Positions 57,813 to 64,000 of a DNA stretch of 64,000 nt are shown one piece after another. The DNA is from Nocardioides sp. LHD-245 (GTDB lineage: Bacteria; Actinomycetota; Actinomycetes; Propionibacteriales; Nocardioidaceae): NCBI RefSeq assembly GCF_030929495.1, contig NZ_JAVFWN010000001.1, positions 310,001-374,000 on the forward strand. Direction: 5' to 3'. A program made the position numbers and the translations under genes. The notes beneath the pieces were generated by a model, which saw nothing but the letters and a program-made list of their open reading frames with translations, was not told where the DNA came from and did no database searches. Each line of letters begins with the position of its first letter. The first letter of the stretch is position 1.

Positions 57813-57858
57813 GTTGAGTACGACGTAGCCACCACAGCAGAGACAAGGAACGACTCGG

Positions 57859-59643
57859 ATGAGTGAGCAGCAGGCCTCGGGCGCCGATTCCCAGGCAGAG
57901 GGCATCACCGGAGCACAGAGCCTGGTCCGGTCCCTCGAGGCAGCCGGTGTCACCGACATCTTCGGCATCCCGGGCGGCGCGATCCTCCCGGCGTACGACC
58001 CGCTGATGGACAGCAGCATCCGCCACATCCTGGTTCGTCACGAGCAGGGCGCGGGCCACGCCGCCCAGGGGTACGCCGCCGCTTCGGGCAGGGTCGGCGT
58101 GTGCATGGCGACCTCCGGCCCGGGCGCGACCAACCTGGTCACGCCGCTCGCGGACGCCCACATGGACTCGCTCCCGCTGGTCGCCATCACCGGCCAGGTC
58201 GGCGCCTCGCTGATCGGCACCGACGCCTTCCAGGAGGCGGACATCCGCGGCATCACGATGCCGATCACCAAGCACAGCTTCCTCGTGACCGACCCCGCGG
58301 AGATCCCGACCAAGGTCGCCGAGGCGTTCCACATCGCCTCGACGGGGCGGCCGGGTCCGGTCCTGGTCGACGTCACCAAGTCGGCGCTGCAGTCCACCAC
58401 GTCGTTCCGGTGGCCCACGCAGCTCAACCTGCCGGGTTACCGCCCGGTGACCCGGCCGCACGCCAAGCAGATCCGCGAGGCGGCGCGGCTGATCCTCGAG
58501 TCCCGCAAGCCGGTCCTCTACGTCGGCGGCGGCACCATCCGCTCCGGCGCGTCCAAGGAGCTGCTGGCCCTCGCCGAGCTCACCGGCATCCCGGTGATCA
58601 CGACGCTGATGGCGCGCGGCGCGTTCCCCGACAGCCACCCCCAGCACCTCGGCATGCCCGGCATGCACGGCACCGTGGCGGCGGTCGCGGCGCTGCAGAA
58701 GAGCGACCTGATCATCAGCCTCGGCGCCCGCTTCGACGACAGAGTCACCGGCAACCTCGACTCGTTCGCGCCCGGCGCGAAGGTCATCCATGCCGACATC
58801 GACCCCGCCGAGATCGGCAAGAACCGCTTCGCCGACGTGCCGATCGTGGGTGACGTCCGTGAGGTGCTGGTCGACCTGGTCACCACCCTGCGCACCGAGC
58901 AGGAGGCCGGCAACACCGGCGACTACGAGGGCTGGGTGGCCTTCTGCGCCGGGGTGAAGCAGAAGTACCCGCTGGGCTACGACCGGCCGGCCGACGGCGG
59001 CCTCGCGCCGCAGTACGTCCTCGAGCGCCTCGGCGCGATCTCCGGCCCCGACACGATCTACACCGCGGGCGTCGGCCAGCACCAGATGTGGGCCGCCCAC
59101 TACGTCGGCTACGAGCGCCCCAACACCTGGATCAACTCGGGTGGTCTCGGCACCATGGGCTTCTCGGTCCCGGCGGCGATGGGCGCGAAGGTCGCCATGC
59201 CCGACCAGACCGTGTGGTCGGTCGACGGCGACGGCTGCTTCCAGATGACCAACCAGGAGCTCGCCACCTGCGCGATCAACAACATCCCGATCAAGGTGGC
59301 GGTCATCAACAACGAGTCGCTGGGCATGGTCCGCCAGTGGCAGACCCTGTTCTACAACTCGCGCTACTCCAACACGGACCTGCACACGGGCCCGGACCGG
59401 CGCATCCCCGACTTCGTCAAGCTCGCCGACGCCTACGGCTGCGTGGGCCTGGCGTGCGAGTCGCCCGACGATGTCGACGCCACCATCCGCAAGGCGATGG
59501 AGATCAACGACGTCCCCGTGGTCGTCGACTTCCGGGTCCACCGCGACGCGATGGTGTGGCCGATGGTCGCCGCCGGCACCAGCAACGACGACATCAAGTA
59601 CGCGCGGGACCTCGCGCCCCAGTTCGACGAGGACGATCTCTGA
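57859..59643 (+). CDS. ilvB: Acetolactate synthase, large (catalytic) subunit
   Basis: 594 residues. ThDP enzyme with the catalytic Glu in [37 protein letters not shown], and the ThDP-binding [19 protein letters not shown] ending in the second conserved domain. FAD-binding middle domain (about 205-365). It condenses pyruvate with pyruvate or 2-oxobutyrate, the first step to valine, leucine and isoleucine. AAGGA precedes the ATG. It overlaps ilvN by one base. Confidence 0.97.
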   Translation: MSEQQASGADSQAEGITGAQSLVRSLEAAGVTDIFGIPGGAILPAYDPLMDSSIRHILVRHEQGAGHAAQGYAAASGRVGVCMATSGPGATNLVTPLADAHMDSLPLVAITGQVGASLIGTDAFQEADIRGITMPITKHSFLVTDPAEIPTKVAEAFHIASTGRPGPVLVDVTKSALQSTTSFRWPTQLNLPGYRPVTRPHAKQIREAARLILESRKPVLYVGGGTIRSGASKELLALAELTGIPVITTLMARGAFPDSHPQHLGMPGMHGTVAAVAALQKSDLIISLGARFDDRVTGNLDSFAPGAKVIHADIDPAEIGKNRFADVPIVGDVREVLVDLVTTLRTEQEAGNTGDYEGWVAFCAGVKQKYPLGYDRPADGGLAPQYVLERLGAISGPDTIYTAGVGQHQMWAAHYVGYERPNTWINSGGLGTMGFSVPAAMGAKVAMPDQTVWSVDGDGCFQMTNQELATCAINNIPIKVAVINNESLGMVRQWQTLFYNSRYSNTDLHTGPDRRIPDFVKLADAYGCVGLACESPDDVDATIRKAMEINDVPVVVDFRVHRDAMVWPMVAAGTSNDDIKYARDLAPQFDEDDL

Positions 59644-60182
59644 TGGCGAAGCACACCCTGTCCGTCCTCGTCGAGGACAAGCCCGGCGTCCTGGCCCGGA
59701 TCTCGGCGCTGTTCAGCCGTCGCGGCTTCAACATCGAGTCCCTCGCGGTCGGCCCGACCGAGCACGCCGAGATCTCCCGGATGACCATCGTCGTCAACGT
59801 GGAGTCCTCGCCGCTGGAGCAAGTGACCAAGCAGCTCAACAAGCTGGTGGAGGTCATCAAGATCGTGGAGCTCGACGCGTCCGCGTCGGTCACCCGCGAG
59901 CTGGTGCTCGTCAAGGTCGGTGCCACCGCCGAGAACCGTGGCGAGGTCCTCGACGTCGTCCAGCTCTTCCGGGCGAAGGTCATCGATGTCGCCTCGGACG
60001 CGATCACCATGCAGATCGTCGGCAACGACGGCAAGATCGCCGACTTCCTGCGCGTGCTGGAGCCCTTCGGGATCCGCGAGCTCGTGCAGTCCGGCATGGT
60101 GGCCATCGGCCGCGGACCGCGCTCCATCTCGGAGCGCGGCAAGCCCGTCGCCGTCCCGGTCCCGCCGGCCGCCCACGCCTGA
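59643..60182 (+). CDS. ilvN: Acetolactate synthase, small regulatory subunit
   Basis: 179 residues. An N-terminal ACT domain (HTLSVLVEDKPGVLARISALF, GFNIESLAVG) binds valine for feedback inhibition, and the C-terminal half (about 80-165) is the ALS_ss_C domain that activates IlvB. The ATG shares one base with the ilvB stop. An Ala/Pro tail follows, and 78 bp of spacer lead to ilvC. Confidence 0.97.
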   Translation: MAKHTLSVLVEDKPGVLARISALFSRRGFNIESLAVGPTEHAEISRMTIVVNVESSPLEQVTKQLNKLVEVIKIVELDASASVTRELVLVKVGATAENRGEVLDVVQLFRAKVIDVASDAITMQIVGNDGKIADFLRVLEPFGIRELVQSGMVAIGRGPRSISERGKPVAVPVPPAAHA

Positions 60183-60260
60183 ACCACTCTCGCAGTCCAG
60201 CACCATCCCAACCATCATCACCGAGCCCAACCAGCCCCAACCAGCAAGGAGAAGCCCGAC

Positions 60261-61286
60261 GTGGCTGAGATCTACTACGACGACGACGCCGACCTGTCCC
60301 TCATCCAGGGCAAGCACGTCGCCGTCATCGGTTACGGCAGCCAGGGCCACGCCCACGCGCTGAACCTGCGCGACTCCGGCGTCGACGTGCGCGTCGGCCT
60401 CAAGGAGGGCTCGAAGAGCCGCGCCAAGGCCGAGGAGGAGGGCCTGCGGGTCCTCACCCCGCGCGAGGCGGCGGAGGAGGCCGACGTCATCGTCATCCTC
60501 GCCCCCGACCAGGTGCAGCGTCACCTGTACGCCGACGACATCGCGCCGGCGCTCGCCGAGGGCGACACCCTGGTCTTCGGCCACGGCTTCAACATCCGCT
60601 TCGGCTACATCCAGCCCCCGGCCGGCGTCGACGTCATCCTCGTCGCACCGAAGGCCCCGGGCCACACCGTGCGCCGCGAGTACGTCGCCGGCCGCGGCAT
60701 CCCGGACATCATCGCCGTCGAGCAGGACGCCTCGGGCAAGGCCTGGGATCTCGCGAAGTCCTACGCGAAGGGCATCGGTGGCACCCGCGCCGGCGTCATC
60801 AAGACCACCTTCACCGAGGAGACCGAGACCGACCTGTTCGGTGAGCAGTCGGTCCTCTGCGGTGGAGTCTCGCAGCTGGTCCAGTACGGCTACGAGACCC
60901 TCACCGAGGCCGGCTACCAGGGTGAGATCGCCTACTTCGAGGTCCTCCACGAGCTCAAGCTCATCGTCGACCTGATGTGGGAGGGCGGCATCGCCAAGCA
61001 GCGCTGGTCCGTCTCCGACACCGCCGAGTACGGCGACTACGTCTCCGGCCCGCGCGTCATCGACGCGCGCGTCAAGGAGAACATGCAGGCCGTCCTCGCC
61101 GACATCCAGAGCGGCGCGTTCGCCGAGCGCTTCATCGCCGACCAGGACGCCGGTGCGCCGGAGTTCGTGGCGCTGCGCGAGAAGGGTGCCCAGCACCCGA
61201 TCGAGGCCGTCGGCAAGACCCTGCGCTCGCACTTCTCGTGGGCGCAGAGCGACGACGACTACACCGAGGGCTCGGCCGCGCGCTGA
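60261..61286 (+). CDS. ilvC: Ketol-acid reductoisomerase, class I
   Basis: 341 residues, class I length. NADPH-binding [19 protein letters not shown] near residue 20, then [11 protein letters not shown] and [15 protein letters not shown]. The catalytic core has [14 protein letters not shown] with the metal-binding Asp and Glu, and [17 protein letters not shown]. It isomerises and reduces acetolactate, the second step of the pathway. The GTG start has AAGGAGAAG upstream. A strong hairpin lies 41 bp after the stop. Confidence 0.97.
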   Translation: MAEIYYDDDADLSLIQGKHVAVIGYGSQGHAHALNLRDSGVDVRVGLKEGSKSRAKAEEEGLRVLTPREAAEEADVIVILAPDQVQRHLYADDIAPALAEGDTLVFGHGFNIRFGYIQPPAGVDVILVAPKAPGHTVRREYVAGRGIPDIIAVEQDASGKAWDLAKSYAKGIGGTRAGVIKTTFTEETETDLFGEQSVLCGGVSQLVQYGYETLTEAGYQGEIAYFEVLHELKLIVDLMWEGGIAKQRWSVSDTAEYGDYVSGPRVIDARVKENMQAVLADIQSGAFAERFIADQDAGAPEFVALREKGAQHPIEAVGKTLRSHFSWAQSDDDYTEGSAAR

Positions 61287-61327
61287 CCCTCCTCGCGGAG
61301 TCGAGCCTGCCGCGACGTCATCCGTAC

Positions 61328-61360
61328 GACACCCCCGGACCCGTCAGGGCCGGGGGTGTC
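61328..61360. terminator. Hairpin terminator after ilvC
   Basis: A perfect 11-bp stem (GACACCCCCGG 61328-61338 with CCGGGGGTGTC 61350-61360), extended by CCC/GGG. No T-tract. Located between ilvC and a convergent EamA gene. Confidence 0.75.
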
Positions 61361-61427
61361 GGCGTCGGGTGGCACCCACGGCGTCGGCTGAGCCCGCCCG
61401 CACGCAGGGGCCGGGACCGGCGACGGC

Positions 61428-61862
61428 TCAGCCGCTGAGCACGAGTAGCACGGCGCCGGCGCCGACGAGGGCGACGCCGCCCCACTGCAGCGCCGACAGG
61501 CGCTCACCCAGCAGCGTGACGCCGAAGACCGCGACCAGGATGACGCTGAGCTTGTCGACCGGTGCGACGAGCGACGCGTCACCGAGCTTGAGGGCCCGGA
61601 AGTAGCAGATCCAGGACGCTCCGGTGGCGAGTCCGGACAGGACGAGGAACACCCAGGTCCGGGCGCTGATCTCGCCGGGGGAGTGGAACTTGCCGAGCGT
61701 CAGCAGGATCAGGCCGAGGGTCAGCAGGATCACGATGGTGCGGATGAAGGTGGCGACGTCGGAGTCGATCTCCTTCACGCCCACCTTGGCGAAGATCGCC
61801 GTCAACGCGGCGAACACCGCCGACAGGATCGCCCAGAACCACCAGGTCGAGGTCAGGTCCAC
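61428..61862 (-). CDS. Half-size EamA-type membrane protein
   Basis: 144 residues with about 5 helices and a single EamA repeat (AILSAVFAALTAIFAKVGVKEIDSD, SWICYFRALKLGDASLVAPVDK, LLGERLSALQWGGVALVGAG). It is half the size of a normal DMT transporter, so it must work as a dimer if it transports. The GTG at 61862 has GGAG 5 nt upstream. It converges with ilvC. Confidence 0.85.
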   Translation of the reverse strand: MDLTSTWWFWAILSAVFAALTAIFAKVGVKEIDSDVATFIRTIVILLTLGLILLTLGKFHSPGEISARTWVFLVLSGLATGASWICYFRALKLGDASLVAPVDKLSVILVAVFGVTLLGERLSALQWGGVALVGAGAVLLVLSG

Positions 61863-61872
61863 AGGAGCTCCG

Positions 61873-61920
61873 TAACGTCATTCGTTCCGTGGGCTCTAAC
61901 CCACGGAACGAATGACGTTA
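61873..61920. repeat. Perfect 21-bp inverted repeat
   Basis: Arms 61873-61893 (TAACGTCATTCGTTC then CGTGGG) and 61900-61920 are exact reverse complements around CTCTAA. It lies between the PKD-protein stop (61934) and the EamA start (61862), both on the minus strand. It is probably the terminator of the PKD gene, although no T-tract follows. Confidence 0.9.
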
Positions 61921-61933
61921 GCGCAGGGAGACG

Positions 61934-64000
61934 TCAGTGGAGCGCGATCGTGACGCTCGTCCCCTTCGCCGCGGCGTCGGCGGTGGCGACCTGATCGCCG
62001 TACTGGCCGCCCGCGACCGGACCGCCGGTGTCGGCCACCAGGGTGTCGACGTGGCCGCCGCCGGCGCCGATCAGCCGTTGGCGCAGGGTGGACCCGGCGG
62101 GCTCGGTGAAGGCTGTCGTCGTGGACGAGCGGTCCGACCAGACGGTGACCACCCAGTCTCCCGGGGTGGTCACCGCCGGGCTGTGGTGCGCCGTGGTCGC
62201 GGTGGTCTCGCCGCTGCCGGCCATCGCGACCACCGGGCCGCTCGCGGACGTCCCGGAGTAGGCCAGGACCACGAGGCTCGCCTTGACCGCGGTGGCGCCG
62301 AAGCCGACCGAGACGTTGCGCCCGGCGTCGTCCGGCGCCGCGACCCGCTGCCAGACGACGGTGGTGAGCGCGTCCGTGGCGGCCGGGGAGCCGACCTGGG
62401 TCCAGCCCGGTGGTGCCGCCGGCACCGCGGTCGTGGCCGCCGAGACGACGGCGACCAGGCCGTCGCCCGCCTGGACCGTGGCGGGGATGGGCGTCGCGAC
62501 GCTGGTCGCGTTCGTGACCTTGCCGGTCGCGTCGCGGAACCCGACCTGACTGGTGCCGCCCTCGATGACGACCGGCTGGGTGCTGGTGCCGGTGGCGCCG
62601 TCGTCGTCGGTGACGGTGAGGGTGACGTCGTAGGACCCGGGCGCGGCGTACACGTGGTCGGGACGCGCGCCGGTGGCGGTGCCACCGTCGCCGAACGTCC
62701 AGGCGTACGACGTCACGGTGCCGTCCTCGTCGCCGGACGCCCGGCCGTCGAAGGCGCATGTCTGCCCGGAGCAGGAGCTGGCGAAGGATGCCGTCGGCGC
62801 CAGGTTGGCGAGCGGCCCGAGGAACATGGTGCCGCTGGACCACTGGGGGCTCGCGTCGATCCCGGTGCCGCTCACGCGGGTCCACGAGCCGCCGACCACG
62901 CCGTCGGTGACCGGCAGGCGCCAGAGCTGGTTGGTCGACATGCCGGCCCACAGCTGCCCGTCGGCATACACCAGGTTGCGGACGTCCTGGAGCAGCGGGA
63001 AGGTCGACGACGCCACCGTGAACTCCTGCGCGCCGAGGACCATGCTCTCCGGCGAGAACCACCGCCAGAACACCTTCCCCTGCAGTTGGCGGGTGTAGTA
63101 GAGGCGCCCGTCGGCGTACGCGAGGCCGGTCACCGAGGACATCTGCCCGTACAGCCCGGGCACGCGGCCACGGTAGGTCTGCGATCCGCCGCTCGTGGTC
63201 ACCGTGCTCCACAGCGGGTCGTTGTAGGGGTCGATCACGGTGTCGGGGCCGAACGCCGTGCCGTCGAACGTGCGGTGGTGCAGCTTGCCGTCGGTCCATC
63301 CGTAGACCAGCCTCGAGCCGATCATGAACGCGCCGCGCGCGTTGCTCCAGTTGCCCCCACCCGTCGTGGTCACCGTTGTGGGCGGGGTCGCGGAGCTGCC
63401 GGTGAACTGGCGAGCCGTGACGGTCGTGCCGGACAGGCGGTACAGGCTGCGGGGGAGGACCGGATCGGCCTGGGCGACCGGTGCGGAGCCGCCCTCCACG
63501 GGGAAGAAGGCGAGCCGCTCACGGCGGTACTGGCTGTTGCCGACGTACTGCGTGTCACTGCCGACGTAGAGGCCGTTGTCGGTCGCGAGCAGCTCCTCGG
63601 CACCGACGCCGCGGGGGTGCCGGCCCGGGTTCCACGAGAGCGGTACGCCGTTCTGCGGGTCGAGTGCCGCGAGGCCGGGACGCGGCACCTGCCCGGCCTG
63701 CTCGTCGGAGCCGCTCTGGATGGCATTCATCCACTTCTGGTGCCCGCCGACGTAGACGGCGTTGTCGGCGACGGCGACCGAGAGCAGCGAGTCCGCGCCG
63801 GTCGCGGCCTGCCAGGTGGGCTCGACGGCCTGCCCGGTGACGGCGACGTCGAAGCGGGCCGCGGAGTCGCACAGCGTGCCGTTGTAGCCGGCCCCGCTGG
63901 TCGCGATCACGAAGTAGGCGCCGTCGGGGGAGAAGTCGACGTCGCGCATGTAGGAGTCGAAGGCGTTCTTCTGGCAGGCCGGGGTGTAGCGCAACGTCTT
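61934..64000 (-). CDS. Large secreted PKD-domain protein, N-terminus outside the window
   Basis: 688 residues are visible; the frame is open to the window edge, so the start is missing and the TTG at 63994 is not used as one. The visible part begins with a propeller-like region (DVDFSPDGAYFVIATSG, SVAVADNAVYVGGH, GLAYADGRLYYTRQ). A PKD domain (about 400-480: ASGDEDGTVTSYAWTFGDGG, YAAPGSYDVTLTVTDDDG) and a final beta-rich domain of about 190 residues follow. An adhesive or surface protein is likely. The inverted repeat at 61873 follows its stop. Confidence 0.8.
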   Translation of the reverse strand, partial: KTLRYTPACQKNAFDSYMRDVDFSPDGAYFVIATSGAGYNGTLCDSAARFDVAVTGQAVEPTWQAATGADSLLSVAVADNAVYVGGHQKWMNAIQSGSDEQAGQVPRPGLAALDPQNGVPLSWNPGRHPRGVGAEELLATDNGLYVGSDTQYVGNSQYRRERLAFFPVEGGSAPVAQADPVLPRSLYRLSGTTVTARQFTGSSATPPTTVTTTGGGNWSNARGAFMIGSRLVYGWTDGKLHHRTFDGTAFGPDTVIDPYNDPLWSTVTTSGGSQTYRGRVPGLYGQMSSVTGLAYADGRLYYTRQLQGKVFWRWFSPESMVLGAQEFTVASSTFPLLQDVRNLVYADGQLWAGMSTNQLWRLPVTDGVVGGSWTRVSGTGIDASPQWSSGTMFLGPLANLAPTASFASSCSGQTCAFDGRASGDEDGTVTSYAWTFGDGGTATGARPDHVYAAPGSYDVTLTVTDDDGATGTSTQPVVIEGGTSQVGFRDATGKVTNATSVATPIPATVQAGDGLVAVVSAATTAVPAAPPGWTQVGSPAATDALTTVVWQRVAAPDDAGRNVSVGFGATAVKASLVVLAYSGTSASGPVVAMAGSGETTATTAHHSPAVTTPGDWVVTVWSDRSSTTTAFTEPAGSTLRQRLIGAGGGHVDTLVADTGGPVAGGQYGDQVATADAAAKGTSVTIALH

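Noticed and set aside
57623-57858. T-box riboswitch ahead of ilvB
   Set aside because: No T-box sequence or specifier stem is present. The leader peptide with Leu/Ile/Val codons and the terminator explain the region better.

Overview
This window is chromosomal DNA from a high-GC actinobacterium, most likely Nocardioides or another member of the Nocardioidaceae. The evidence is roughly 70% GC coding sequence, frequent GTG starts, GTGA/ATGA/TGATG gene junctions, many apparently leaderless promoters, and secreted proteins with lysine-rich tails. The backbone order is cysteine desulfurase, mnmA, short MetE, ligA, gatC-gatA-gatB, sugar-dehydrogenase lipoprotein, ilvB-ilvN-ilvC. From memory this matches the M. 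tuberculosis Rv3025c-Rv3001c region. No rRNA, tRNA, prophage, insertion sequence or CRISPR array was recognised.

Layout: 1-5.9 kb is the end of a surface-polysaccharide locus (acyltransferase, FkbM methyltransferase, GT-C-like membrane protein, GT2-methyltransferase fusion, manA). 6-13.6 kb is the conserved rne-rplU-rpmA-obgE-proB block, led by a TIGR03936 protein without its usual radical SAM neighbour. 13.7-19.3 kb holds an FAD monooxygenase and the desulfurase-mnmA-MetE-like run. 19.4-21.7 kb is a TetR-regulated MFS efflux operon with two operator copies. 21.8-29.7 kb is ligA, an AraC/VOC pair, a lipoprotein hydrolase, a P-loop pseudo-kinase and gatCAB. 29.7-30.4 kb is a PIN-type toxin-antitoxin pair.

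30.4-36.6 kb is the most interesting part: a cobalamin riboswitch followed by five tightly packed genes. They encode a secreted alpha/alpha-toroid protein, a membrane-anchored DUF4430-like beta-domain protein, and a complete ECF transporter (T component, double ATPase, S component). The first two resemble the two halves of animal transcobalamin/intrinsic factor split into separate polypeptides. I read this as a cell-surface corrinoid capture and uptake system.

36.7-45 kb carries secreted lysine-rich proteins (including two paralogues with a near-identical 364-bp 3' end), an LppZ-like lipoprotein, an alpha/beta hydrolase and an EamA transporter. 45-57.6 kb is a LuxR-family ATPase regulator, a BNR-repeat protein, ilvD and assorted enzymes. 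57.7-61.3 kb is the ilvBNC operon behind a leader-peptide attenuator. The window ends in a truncated PKD-domain surface protein.

About a dozen genes have a TANNNT -10 hexamer exactly 6-7 nt before the start codon, pointing to widespread leaderless transcription. I used this spacing to choose several starts. All functional calls come from reading motifs by eye; no database search was run.
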